From positions 1-64,000 of the forward strand of contig NZ_JAGSPD010000013.1 in the NCBI RefSeq assembly GCF_019203985.1: a stretch of DNA of 64,000 nt, given 5' to 3'. Below, piece after piece: positions 35,481 to 44,482 of this stretch. The DNA is from Winogradskyella luteola (lineage in GTDB: Bacteria > Bacteroidota > Bacteroidia > Flavobacteriales > Flavobacteriaceae). Under the pieces are notes generated by a model. The model made no database searches and was not told the DNA's origin. It saw only the letters and a list, made by a program, of their open reading frames with translations. Made by a program: the position numbers and the translations under genes. The first letter of the stretch is position 1. The number at the start of each line of letters is the position of its first letter.

Positions 35481-36217
35481 TAGCCTAACAGTAAACTTGT
35501 AAGTAAGAAATTCAACAAAATAATGACCACACTTGTCCAAACAAAAGCTGTTGTACTGGCTTTACCAACCTCTAGCGCACCACCTTTCATAAAGTAACCA
35601 TAAAACGATGGAATTGTTGCAAGTATAAACGCAAAGACCATAGTTTTTATAAAGGCATATGCCATATGAAAAGGTATAAAATCATTTTGAACACCGTCTA
35701 TATAATCTTCTAAAGTGCCATAACCACCATAAACACAAGCAGCCAATCCGCCAATAATTCCTAGAAACATGGCAATTGAAATCACAAAAGGATAAAGTGT
35801 CAATGCAACAAATTTAGGAAATACCAAATAGTTAATAGCGTTAATCCCCATAACTTCTAAAGCATCTATTTGTTCAGTAACACGCATTGTGCCAATACTA
35901 GAGGTTATAAACGATCCCACCTTACCGGCCATTATAATAGAAATAAAAGTCGGGGCAAATTCTAAAATGATAGATTGACGGGTGGCAAAACCAACCAAAT
36001 ATTTTGGAATTAGCGGGTTGCTGATATTAAGTGAAGTTTGAATAGCAACTACACCACCAACAAAAAAAGCTATAAAAGCAACAATACCTAGAGATCCAAT
36101 GATAAGATCGTCAATATCCTTAAGAATTAGAATTTTTAACACAGACCATTTAGTGGGTTTGCGAAACATATCCTTAATCATTATAAAGTATGTGCCAATA
36201 TTATGAAGGTACTTCAT
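35480..36217 (-). CDS. MlaE-like ABC transporter permease
   Basis: Integral membrane permease of the MlaE family (245 aa, about five hydrophobic segments). EFAPTFISIIMAGKVGSFITS and ALEVMGINAINYLVFPK contain the family's conserved central stretch. It pairs with the downstream ATPase and probably moves phospholipids across the envelope to maintain outer-membrane asymmetry. It is divergent from the pafA-like phosphatase gene, with about 110 bp between the starts. Confidence 0.93.
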   Translation of the reverse strand: MKYLHNIGTYFIMIKDMFRKPTKWSVLKILILKDIDDLIIGSLGIVAFIAFFVGGVVAIQTSLNISNPLIPKYLVGFATRQSIILEFAPTFISIIMAGKVGSFITSSIGTMRVTEQIDALEVMGINAINYLVFPKFVALTLYPFVISIAMFLGIIGGLAACVYGGYGTLEDYIDGVQNDFIPFHMAYAFIKTMVFAFILATIPSFYGYFMKGGALEVGKASTTAFVWTSVVIILLNFLLTSLLLG

Positions 36218-36296
36218 GTAAGATTTTATTAATGCTAAAGTATGAAAAAAGATGAGTTTATTAATGTTAATTTAAATTAAGATAGTCTAAAAAACG

Positions 36297-36304
36297 TATT
36301 TTTG
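36297..36304 (+). promoter_or_regulatory. Candidate -7 box for the PafA-type phosphatase gene
   Basis: TATTTTTG lies 25 nt before the chosen ATG. No -33 TTTG is apparent at the expected distance. Confidence 0.4.
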
Positions 36305-36329
36305 AAATTCAATAAAATGCTTGCGCATC

Positions 36330-37994
36330 ATGAAAAATATCTTCACGTTAATCATTACTATGTTCTTGTTTTTTTCTTGTAGTTCTCAAGAAAAAGCAAT
36401 TGTATCTAGCGAAAAAAATGCCTTAAAAACAGATACCAAACCAAAATTGGTAGTTGGTATTGTTGTAGACCAAATGCGTTACGATTATTTAACACGATTT
36501 AAATCTAAATTTGGCGATGGAGGTTTTAAGCGTATGATGCGTCAAGGCTTTAACTGTAAAAATAATCATTTTAATTACGTGCCAACATACACCGGTCCAG
36601 GACATACTTCAGTCTATACTGGAACTACTCCGAAATATCATGGGATTATCTCTAACCATTGGTATGACAAAGAAACCAAGGAAACCGTATACTGTGCTCA
36701 AGATGATACTGTAGAATCTGTTGGTACAATGAGCTCAGCCGGAAAAATGTCACCACACAGAATGTTAACCACAACATTTGGAGACGAAAACCGATTGTTT
36801 ACACAGATGCGTGGCAAAACTATAGGTGTAGCGATTAAGGATAGGGGAGCAATATTACCAGCAGGTCATACGGCAAATGCAGCCTATTGGTTTCATGGTA
36901 AAGATGAGGGAGTTTGGATTACAAGTACGTTTTATAGAAATGATTTACCACAATGGGTAAAGGATTTTAATACTTCTGGCACAGTAGAATCTTACTTAAA
37001 AGTATGGAACACATACCTACCCATTGAAACTTATACAGAAAGCGGAAGTGATTTAAATAATTTTGAAGGTGGTTTTACAGGAAAAGAAACCGCAACTTTC
37101 CCTTACGATTTAGCAACTTTGAAAACTGAAAATGGCGGCTTTGATATTTTAAAGGCAACGGCTTACGGCAATAGTCTCACAGTAGATTTTGCAATTGCGG
37201 CATTAAAAGGCGAAGCTTTAGGGCAGGATAATGAAACAGATGTATTGACTGTGAGTTTTTCGAGTACTGATTACGTAGGTCATAATTTTGGTGTGAATTC
37301 TAAAGAAATAGAAGACACTTATATTAGATTGGACAGAGATTTAGAGCGCTTTTTTAACTACTTGGATGAAACCGTTGGAGAAGATGAGTACACTGTGTTT
37401 CTAACGGCTGACCATGGTGCTGTTAATGTGCCAGCCTATTTACAATCAGTTAAAATTCCTTCGGGCTATTTGGACTATAATGACAGGAAAGAACGTTTCA
37501 CAGCATTTTTAGAATCTACTTATGGTACTAAGGATATTGTAGAAGATATAAGTAACAATCAAATATTCTTTAATAAGGCTAAGTTGAAAGAATTAAACCT
37601 AAATATTCATGAAGTGGAACAGGCTTTAGTTGATGAGCAAATTAGCTATCCTAATATTGCTAAAGTATATACGGCGACGGCTATGAACAGTACTAATTTT
37701 ACAACTGGCATTGAGGTTTTGCTGCAAAACGGGTTTAACCAAAAACGTTCTGGTGATGTTATTATAGTTAATGATATTGCCCATATAGCTTACCACAAAA
37801 CAGGTTCTACACATGGTAGTGGTCTTAATTATGATACACATGTCCCTTTATTATTCTATGGGAAGGGAATTAAACATGGCGAAACCTATGATAAAACTGT
37901 AATACCAGATATTGCACCAACGATTTCAGCACTTTTAGATATTAGCTTTCCTAATGGTGCCACTGGTGAACCTTTGGGTTTTGTTTTGGATTAG
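36330..37994 (+). CDS. pafA: PafA-type alkaline phosphatase lipoprotein
   Basis: Phosphate-monoester hydrolase of the alkaline phosphatase superfamily (554 aa). The signal has a lipobox FFFSC-type cleavage at Cys17, so it is an envelope lipoprotein. Residues matching the known PafA active site are visible: Asp47 (VVDQMRYDY), nucleophile Thr88 (TYTGPGHTS), Asn109 (SNHWYD), Lys170/Arg172 (AIKDRGAILP), Asp/His in SSTDYVGHNFG, Asp-His in TADHG and a late His in GSTHGSG. This set supports PafA rather than PhoX/PhoD. The frame also opens at TTG 36321, but ATG 36330 is preferred. Its last four bases overlap the stop of the minus-strand glycosyltransferase gene. Confidence 0.9.
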   Translation: MKNIFTLIITMFLFFSCSSQEKAIVSSEKNALKTDTKPKLVVGIVVDQMRYDYLTRFKSKFGDGGFKRMMRQGFNCKNNHFNYVPTYTGPGHTSVYTGTTPKYHGIISNHWYDKETKETVYCAQDDTVESVGTMSSAGKMSPHRMLTTTFGDENRLFTQMRGKTIGVAIKDRGAILPAGHTANAAYWFHGKDEGVWITSTFYRNDLPQWVKDFNTSGTVESYLKVWNTYLPIETYTESGSDLNNFEGGFTGKETATFPYDLATLKTENGGFDILKATAYGNSLTVDFAIAALKGEALGQDNETDVLTVSFSSTDYVGHNFGVNSKEIEDTYIRLDRDLERFFNYLDETVGEDEYTVFLTADHGAVNVPAYLQSVKIPSGYLDYNDRKERFTAFLESTYGTKDIVEDISNNQIFFNKAKLKELNLNIHEVEQALVDEQISYPNIAKVYTATAMNSTNFTTGIEVLLQNGFNQKRSGDVIIVNDIAHIAYHKTGSTHGSGLNYDTHVPLLFYGKGIKHGETYDKTVIPDIAPTISALLDISFPNGATGEPLGFVLD

Positions 37995-38839
37995 CTGAGT
38001 TTTTTAAGTATTCCTTTCCAACGTAGTTTTCTAATAAACTTGCCTTCAGCATTGGAAACTAAAAACTCAGTTTGTCTAGATTTTGCTTTGAAATAACCAC
38101 TCATATAGTCTTTAAATAAGCTAAAACTTCTTTTCTTGTAGGCGAGCTTTAGCGCAGATATAAATGTAATCCAAAAACCATAACGCATTTTGTACATTGC
38201 TTCACCTTGTAAATATTTTGAAGCTTTGTTATACGATTGACCTGTTGGTTTTAGGTGTTTAACATGCAAAGATTCATCTGTTAATATCTCCCAATTATGA
38301 TATTTTGCTAAGAGTTCGTCAATCGTGTCCCAACCCATTGATGGTTTTAATCGGCCGATTTGTTTAAAGCAATCTTTTCTATAAGCTTTAAGTGCGCCAC
38401 GTATATGGTCTTTATTGGTTAAGTTTTCTAAAACCCACCTTCTATTCTTTTCAATATAGCAGAAACCAGATGCTATTCCTAGCTTGGGGTTAGCTTTAAA
38501 ATGATTGGCTATATTTTCTAAATAGTGGCTTGGAAAGATAAGATCTGCATCGAACTTACAAATCACATCGTAGTTATTATCTAAAGTTTTTAAACCCTTA
38601 TTAAATGCATTTATGATTTTTGAACCAGGTAAATGTGCATCAGAAGATTGTGTATTCACCATGGAAATCCAATCATATTTCAAAGTATAATGCTCAACAA
38701 TCTCTTGGGTTCTGTCTGTAGAATTATCATTGACTACAACAACTTTTTTAGGAAGCAACGATTGTTCAACCAAGGATTGTAAAGTCTTTAGGATGAAAGC
38801 TGCTTCGTTATGTGCGGGTATGATGATGTAGAAGTCCAA
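37991..38839 (-). CDS. Family 2 glycosyltransferase
   Basis: A GT-A type glycosyltransferase (282 aa). The nucleotide-sugar site is FYIIIPAHNEAAFIL, then VVVNDNSTDRT, and the DXD-like CKFDADLIFP near 114-123. A WDTIDEL-type segment follows. It probably adds a sugar to a lipid-linked or surface glycan; the acceptor cannot be read. It is the last gene of a run KAS III-proC-methyltransferase-GT, 73 nt after the methyltransferase, a gap that contains the dispersed repeat. Confidence 0.9.
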   Translation of the reverse strand: MDFYIIIPAHNEAAFILKTLQSLVEQSLLPKKVVVVNDNSTDRTQEIVEHYTLKYDWISMVNTQSSDAHLPGSKIINAFNKGLKTLDNNYDVICKFDADLIFPSHYLENIANHFKANPKLGIASGFCYIEKNRRWVLENLTNKDHIRGALKAYRKDCFKQIGRLKPSMGWDTIDELLAKYHNWEILTDESLHVKHLKPTGQSYNKASKYLQGEAMYKMRYGFWITFISALKLAYKKRSFSLFKDYMSGYFKAKSRQTEFLVSNAEGKFIRKLRWKGILKKLS

Positions 38840-38853
38840 ATTCTAAATTATAG

Positions 38854-38899
38854 ATTCCAAAAGTCAAATCTAAGCAAACCCATTTGGAATTTAGAGTTT
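38854..38899. repeat. Short dispersed repeats between the methyltransferase and glycosyltransferase genes
   Basis: This stretch holds TTTGGAATTTAGAGTTT (38883-38899, 16 of 17 identical to 33191-33207) and ATTCCAAAAGTCAA (38854-38867, 13 of 14 identical to 46184-46197). It is low-complexity and rich in AATTCCAAA-type words. Confidence 0.5.
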
Positions 38900-38912
38900 G
38901 GGAATTGGAATT

Positions 38913-39434
38913 TTAGGACCTTTCTGCATAAACGATATAATATCTATTTGTAAACCGTCTTAGAATTGGTCTGATTCCAATTTTATTTACAGGATTTGTC
39001 CACTTATCACTATCTATGATTTTCCATCCAGTTTTTTCCAAGAGCCAATCCAATTGCCAATCTTCAAATTCGTGATAGTGTCTATCTCTTAAATCTGTTT
39101 TACTACGATATGCAGGGGCAAACCACAATTTTAACGGCACACTAATAACTAGCTTTTTAGCATTAATAGATTTTAAAACCTCGTAAGGTGATAATAGGTG
39201 TTCAAAAATTTCAAAAGCCGTTATTACATCAGCCGATGAGTTTTCAATAGCTGTACGGTCTTCGTCCAAATCTTCGCCTGAGGTATTTTCAACTCTAAAA
39301 CCTTTAGCAACCATAATTTCCGATAATGGATTTTTTACTCCCAAATCCAAAATAGATTGTGAAGTGTCAACATGTTTTTTTAAAAAATCTAAAGTATGTT
39401 TAAAACGTTTTTTAGGAAAACTTTTTTCGTACAT
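38913..39434 (-). CDS. Class I SAM-dependent methyltransferase, MetW-like
   Basis: A 173-aa protein resembling the MetW-type minimal methyltransferases. SILDLGVKNPLSEIM near residues 25-39 stands where motif I is expected, but its glycine pattern is poor (one Gly, no GxGxG). ADVITAFEIFEHLLSPYEVL is the motif II/III region. The substrate is unknown and activity is uncertain. It lies 2 nt after proC and upstream of the glycosyltransferase, so it may act in the same pathway as the latter, such as glycan or lipid methylation. Confidence 0.75.
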   Translation of the reverse strand: MYEKSFPKKRFKHTLDFLKKHVDTSQSILDLGVKNPLSEIMVAKGFRVENTSGEDLDEDRTAIENSSADVITAFEIFEHLLSPYEVLKSINAKKLVISVPLKLWFAPAYRSKTDLRDRHYHEFEDWQLDWLLEKTGWKIIDSDKWTNPVNKIGIRPILRRFTNRYYIVYAERS

Positions 39435-39436
39435 TA

Positions 39437-40222
39437 CTAAGATATTTTATCCAATGAAGTTTTTATCCCTTTGATTAAAGCAGAGCTGAATCCATTGTGC
39501 TCCATTTCGTTTAAGCCAGTTATGGTACAGCCTTTGGGTGTTGTTACTTTATCGATTTCGGCTTCAGGATGATTACCTCTTTTGAGTAAAAGTTCGCTGG
39601 CTCCTTTTACGGTTTGTGTGGCAATTTTAGTAGCTGTTTTAGCGTCGAAACCAATCTCAATGCCACCTTGTATCATGGCTCTTATAAAGCGCAATACGTA
39701 AGCAATTCCGCAAGCACCTAAAACAGTTGCGGCATCCATTAGGGGTTCGTCAATAAGAATAGTTTCGCCCAGTGCATCAAAAATTGAAGTGACGTCCTTG
39801 ATGTCATTCTCCGAAGCATTTTGTGTAGCTATACATGTTATGGATTGGTTCACCGAAGCCGCTGTATTGGGCATCGCCCTTAATAATGATGGTTTGGCTT
39901 CTAAACAATTTGAAATATTTTCAATACTGAAATCGCTGACCACAGAAACAATGATTTTACTGGCTGTTGTTTCATTTGAAATTTCTTTCAGAACAGCTTC
40001 GATTTTATAGGGCTTTACAGCGATGATAATAATATCTGAAGTCCTAACGGCATCCTTATTGTTTTTGGTAACGACTACATTTTTGTCTGAGTAGTTCTTA
40101 AGAAACTCAATACGATTTCGTGTTATAGTAAGATGGGATGGTTCAAAATCATTGGACAATAAACCATCTGCAATGGATTTACCTAAATTTCCACCTCCAA
40201 TAATTGCAATTTTCTTTGCCAT
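39437..40222 (-). CDS. proC: Pyrroline-5-carboxylate reductase
   Basis: Last step of proline synthesis: NAD(P)H reduction of pyrroline-5-carboxylate (261 aa). The N-terminal Rossmann motif is IGGGNLGKSIADGLL, followed by VAVKPYKIEAVL and the family stretch LLRAMPNTAASVNQSIT. The C-terminal dimer domain has GACGIAYVLRFIRAM and MEHNGFSSALIKGI. It follows the KAS III-like gene after 1 nt. The proline role fits the fold but a different imine or ketone substrate in this operon cannot be excluded. Confidence 0.9.
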   Translation of the reverse strand: MAKKIAIIGGGNLGKSIADGLLSNDFEPSHLTITRNRIEFLKNYSDKNVVVTKNNKDAVRTSDIIIIAVKPYKIEAVLKEISNETTASKIIVSVVSDFSIENISNCLEAKPSLLRAMPNTAASVNQSITCIATQNASENDIKDVTSIFDALGETILIDEPLMDAATVLGACGIAYVLRFIRAMIQGGIEIGFDAKTATKIATQTVKGASELLLKRGNHPEAEIDKVTTPKGCTITGLNEMEHNGFSSALIKGIKTSLDKIS

Positions 40223-40223
40223 G

Positions 40224-41279
40224 CTAATATTTGTAAACTATAGCATTAATGTGCATACCAGCTCCAACACTGGCAAAAATGATGATGTCTCCCTTAGAAA
40301 TACTATGGTCTTTTAATTTTTGTTTTCTAATGAGGTCAAAAAGTGTAGGGACTGTTGCCACGGAACTGTTGCCAAGCTTATGAATACTCATTGGCATTAT
40401 ACCTTCTGGCACAGGTGTTTTATATAATCTGTAGAAGCGTTTTATAATGGCTTCATCCATTTTTTCGTTTGCCTGATGGATTAATATTTTCTTTACATCA
40501 GATATATCTATACCGCTATTGTCCAAACAGGTTTTCATGGCTAGTGGTACATTGTTTAAAGCAAATTCATAAATTTTACGACCATGCATTTTTATGTAGC
40601 GTGTATCCTTGCAAAGTTCTTGATTGTTAGAGTTTCCGAAGTAAAGATAATAGGCTTCATCATAAGTGAAACTGGCGGTTTCATGGGTGAGAATACCTAC
40701 TTCCTCTGTATCTTCTACTATAGTTGCTCCGGCACCATCAGAATAGATCATGGAGTCTCTATCGTGTTTGTCTACTACTCGCGAAAGTGTTTCGGAACCA
40801 ATGACCAAACAGCGTTTTGCCATACCAGATTTTATAAACGCTTTGGCTTGTATAACTCCCTCAACCCAACCTGGACAACCAAAAAGAATATCGTAAGCAA
40901 CACATTTTGGATTTTTAATTCTTAGGCTGTGTTTTACTCTAGAAGCCAAGCAAGGGAGAATATCACTTTGAATGGTGTCCGCTTTTACATCACCGAAATT
41001 ATGGGCACAGATAATATAATCGATTTCTTCTGGATTTACATTGGCATCTTCGATAGCCTTTTGTGCTGCCAAAAAACCAATATCAGATGAGGTTAGTTGT
41101 TTATCTACATAGCGTCGTTCTACAATACCTGTAATAGCTTTAAACTTATCTACAATGACTTCATTAGGATGGTCAATAGAAGATCCATCTTGATTTAAAA
41201 ACTCATGTTGATGAAAATCTTCATTCTTTTCAATACTGCTTGGCACATAACTTCCTGTCCCTGTGATTCTAATTCCCAT
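40224..41279 (-). CDS. 3-oxoacyl-ACP synthase III-family protein
   Basis: A FabH-like ketoacyl synthase (351 aa from ATG 41279; the frame opens earlier at 41318 with unlikely residues). Active-site residues of the KAS III triad are visible: Cys in LFGCPGWVEGV, His in ILIHQANEKM and Asn in KLGNSSVAT. GAGATIV and EVGIL segments match thiolase-fold core regions. It may initiate fatty-acid synthesis or make a specialised acyl product. A primary FabH is usually found with the fatty-acid genes, so this is probably a second, specialised copy. It opens the KAS III-proC-methyltransferase-GT run. Confidence 0.88.
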   Translation of the reverse strand: MGIRITGTGSYVPSSIEKNEDFHQHEFLNQDGSSIDHPNEVIVDKFKAITGIVERRYVDKQLTSSDIGFLAAQKAIEDANVNPEEIDYIICAHNFGDVKADTIQSDILPCLASRVKHSLRIKNPKCVAYDILFGCPGWVEGVIQAKAFIKSGMAKRCLVIGSETLSRVVDKHDRDSMIYSDGAGATIVEDTEEVGILTHETASFTYDEAYYLYFGNSNNQELCKDTRYIKMHGRKIYEFALNNVPLAMKTCLDNSGIDISDVKKILIHQANEKMDEAIIKRFYRLYKTPVPEGIMPMSIHKLGNSSVATVPTLFDLIRKQKLKDHSISKGDIIIFASVGAGMHINAIVYKY

Positions 41280-41406
41280 AGTTGTTTTATTTCGGTTCAG
41301 TAATACGAAACTAACCAATAATAAAGAGTTTTCCTTTATTTACCGAATTAAAAGCGGCATTTTTTTTGAATTGATAATATTTCTTTAAGAAAAATGAGAA
41401 AATATA

Positions 41407-41435
41407 AAAAAAGCACTCAATCTGAGCGCTTTTTT
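41407..41435 (-). terminator. Terminator after gcvP
   Basis: On the minus strand AAAAAAGC-x-CTCA pairs with TGAG-x-GCTTTTTT (one mismatch), with a T tract following. It ends gcvP ahead of the KAS III operon. Confidence 0.75.
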
Positions 41436-41454
41436 AAATAATACTTATTAAAAA

Positions 41455-44304
41455 CTAAGCTTCAATATAATCTTCAATCGGCGCACAGCTACAAATAAGG
41501 TTTCTATCTCCATAGGCATCATCGACACGTCTTACACTCGGCCAAAATTTATTATCTCTTATGTAATCCAATGGAAAAGCCGCTGCTGCTCTTGTATATG
41601 GTAACAGCCATTCGTCTGAAGTTAGCATTTCCATAGTATGTGGTGCGTTTTTTAAAACATTGTTAGGCTCATCTTTTGATGTGGCATCAATTTCCTTTTT
41701 AATGGAGATCATGGCATCACAAAAGCGGTCCATTTCTACTTTGCTTTCACTTTCCGTTGGCTCTATCATCATCGTTCCTGCAACAGGAAATGAGACCGTT
41801 GGCGCATGGAATCCGTAATCCATTAAACGTTTTGCAATATCTGTAACTTCTATACCATTAGCTTTAAAGGCGCGACAATCTATAATCATTTCGTGAGCTG
41901 CTCTGCCGTTTTCTCCTGTGTAGAGCGTATCGTAATAACCTTCTAAACGTTCTTTTATGTAGTTGGCATTTAAGATGGCGACCTCAGTAGATTTTTTTAA
42001 ACCTTTTGCGCCTAACATCGTTATGTAGCCATAAGATATTATGCAGGCTAGGGCAGAACCAAAAGGCGCAGCTGAAATAGCTGTGATAGATTGATGTCCA
42101 CCAGTTTTTACAATGGGGTTTCCGGGTAAAAACGGAACGAGCTGCTCTGCAACACAGATGGGGCCAACACCTGGCCCACCACCTCCATGTGGAATGGCAA
42201 AGGTCTTGTGCAAGTTAAGGTGACAGACATCTGCCCCAATATTTCCTGGGTTGGTTAAACCAACCTGAGCATTCATATTGGCACCATCCATGTAGACTTG
42301 TCCACCATTATCATGGATGATTTTTGTAATTTCTTTAATGGCTGATTCATAAACTCCATGAGTTGAAGGATAAGTTACCATAAGTGCCGATAAATTATCT
42401 TTATGCAATTCTGCTTTTTCTTTTAAATCCTCAACATCAATATTGCCATTTTCTGAAGCTTTAGTAACAACGACTTTCATACCGGCCATTACAGCACTTG
42501 CAGGATTTGTTCCGTGTGCAGATGATGGAATTAAACAGATATTTCTATGATGGTCTCCACGAGATTCGTGATAGGCTTTTATAACCATAAGGCCAGCAAA
42601 TTCACCTTGTGCGCCAGAGTTGGGTTGTAAAGATGTTGCTGCAAAACCTGTAATTTCAGTAAGTTGATTTTCTAAGGTGTTTAGCATCAATTTATAACCT
42701 ATAGGTTGGTCTTCTGGAGCAAAAGGGTGGATATTTCCCCAACTACTCCAGCTCAGTGGTAACATTTCGGATGCTGCATTTAATTTCATGGTACAAGAGC
42801 CTAAGGAGATCATGGAATGATTTAAGGCTAAATCCTTACGTTCTAAACGCTTAATGTAGCGCATTAATTCTGTTTCAGAATGATAGGAGTTGAATACTTC
42901 AAAAGTTAAAAAGTCCGATTGACGCTTTAGGTGATTTGGAATGGTTTCAGTAGCTAAAATATTGCTGACTTTGTCTGTCTTGTTTTCAGTTACACGTTCA
43001 AAAATTGAAATGATTTCGTTGAGATCTGATACTGTTGTTGTTTCATTAATTGAAATCGTAACTGTATTTGCGTCTGGATAATAAAAGTTCACTTCGTTTT
43101 TCTCTGCTTCATATTTTACTTTAACAGCATCTGCTTTTATTTGTAGTGTATCAAAATAATGGGAATTGACTTGCTCTAATCCTAGGCTTTTTAGAGCATT
43201 TGCTAATGTTGAAGCAGAATCTTTAACCTTATCGGCAATAAACGTTAGACCTTTGGGGCCATGATACACGGCATACATCCCAGCCATTACAGCTAATAAA
43301 ACTTGGGCTGTACAGATGTTAGATGTAGCTTTATCGCGTTTAATATGTTGTTCTCTGGTTTGCAGTGCCATGCGTAGGGCTCTGTTGCCATTGGTATCTT
43401 TGGTGACACCAATAATACGACCTGGTACATCACGCTTGTATGCTTCTTTTGTGGCAAAATATGCAGCATGAGGACCACCATAACCCATGGGAATTCCGAA
43501 ACGTTGCGTGGTTCCTACAACAACATCAGCACCAAACTTCCCGGGTGCTTCAAGTTTAACCAAGCTTAATATATCTGCTGCTACTGCAACTTTTATATGT
43601 GCTTCGTTTGCTTTTTCAATAAATGATTTTATATCTGTAATCTGACCATTTTTTCCAGGATACTGTAACAACGCACCAAAGTACTCATCAGATAGATTGT
43701 ATTCTGCTTCATTACCAATGACCAACTCTATGCCAATAGGGTTGGCTCTGGTTTCTAATAACGCTATAGTTTGGGGCAGTACCAAATCAGATACAAAAAA
43801 CTTATTGACCTCAGCTTTCTTTTGCGCTCGTTCCCTTACAGCAAACAGTAAGCTCATGGCTTCGGCAGCTGCAGTGCTTTCGTCTAAGAGAGAAGCGTTA
43901 GCGATTTCCATTCCGGTTAAATCAATGACCATGGTTTGGAAATTTAAAAGTGCTTCTAAACGGCCTTGAGCGATTTCGGCTTGGTAAGGTGTGTAGGCTG
44001 TGTACCAACCAGGATTTTCTAATATATTACGCTGAATTACAGCTGGTAAATTAGAGGGATGATAACCTAAACCAATATAAGATTTATAAACTTTGTTGAG
44101 TTGAGATAGTTTGTAAATATGGCTCAGATACTCTTGTTCACTCATGGCAGCATCGAGATCTAAATCTTTTTCTAGGCGAATGCCAGCTGGTATCGTTTCA
44201 GAAACCAATTGTTCTATACTTGTAACACCTATGGTGTTTAACATGGCTTTTTGGTCGTCTTTATTTGGGCCAATGTGCCTAAGTGCAAAAGAGGTCGTGT
44301 CCAT
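41455..44304 (-). CDS. gcvP: Glycine dehydrogenase (decarboxylating), P-protein
   Basis: Pyridoxal-phosphate decarboxylase of the glycine cleavage system (949 aa, the single-chain form). The PLP lysine lies in HLNLHKTFAIPHGGGGPG and a glycine-rich GGHQSITAISAAPFGSA follows. The N-terminal lobe begins FALRHIGPNKDD. With GcvT, GcvH and lipoamide dehydrogenase it splits glycine to CO2, ammonia and methylene-THF. The other components are not in the window. A TATTTTTG box (minus strand, + coordinates 44332-44339) lies 28 nt before the start. I saw no glycine riboswitch in the upstream region. Confidence 0.97.
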   Translation of the reverse strand: MDTTSFALRHIGPNKDDQKAMLNTIGVTSIEQLVSETIPAGIRLEKDLDLDAAMSEQEYLSHIYKLSQLNKVYKSYIGLGYHPSNLPAVIQRNILENPGWYTAYTPYQAEIAQGRLEALLNFQTMVIDLTGMEIANASLLDESTAAAEAMSLLFAVRERAQKKAEVNKFFVSDLVLPQTIALLETRANPIGIELVIGNEAEYNLSDEYFGALLQYPGKNGQITDIKSFIEKANEAHIKVAVAADILSLVKLEAPGKFGADVVVGTTQRFGIPMGYGGPHAAYFATKEAYKRDVPGRIIGVTKDTNGNRALRMALQTREQHIKRDKATSNICTAQVLLAVMAGMYAVYHGPKGLTFIADKVKDSASTLANALKSLGLEQVNSHYFDTLQIKADAVKVKYEAEKNEVNFYYPDANTVTISINETTTVSDLNEIISIFERVTENKTDKVSNILATETIPNHLKRQSDFLTFEVFNSYHSETELMRYIKRLERKDLALNHSMISLGSCTMKLNAASEMLPLSWSSWGNIHPFAPEDQPIGYKLMLNTLENQLTEITGFAATSLQPNSGAQGEFAGLMVIKAYHESRGDHHRNICLIPSSAHGTNPASAVMAGMKVVVTKASENGNIDVEDLKEKAELHKDNLSALMVTYPSTHGVYESAIKEITKIIHDNGGQVYMDGANMNAQVGLTNPGNIGADVCHLNLHKTFAIPHGGGGPGVGPICVAEQLVPFLPGNPIVKTGGHQSITAISAAPFGSALACIISYGYITMLGAKGLKKSTEVAILNANYIKERLEGYYDTLYTGENGRAAHEMIIDCRAFKANGIEVTDIAKRLMDYGFHAPTVSFPVAGTMMIEPTESESKVEMDRFCDAMISIKKEIDATSKDEPNNVLKNAPHTMEMLTSDEWLLPYTRAAAAFPLDYIRDNKFWPSVRRVDDAYGDRNLICSCAPIEDYIEA

Positions 44305-44331
44305 TCTTTTTTATGCTAAAATTTTTGATAT

Positions 44332-44339
44332 GCAAAAAT
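44332..44339 (-). promoter_or_regulatory. Candidate -7 box for gcvP
   Basis: The minus strand reads TATTTTTG 28 nt before the gcvP ATG. No TTTG is at the expected -33 place. Confidence 0.4.
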
Positions 44340-44482
44340 ACGCATTTAGCCTTTTTATATAGTTAAGGAAACCTAAAGTTTTTAACTGAAACTAAGGGTT
44401 ATTAACATATGAAGTGATTCAAAATTTTTCTTTTTGCTGTAAAACAAAAAGCTTGAATCACTTCAATGCCTATTTTTGTAAA

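Noticed and set aside
44305..44413. Glycine riboswitch ahead of gcvP
   Set aside because: The upstream region is about 100 bases of AT-rich DNA without the paired conserved elements of that riboswitch.
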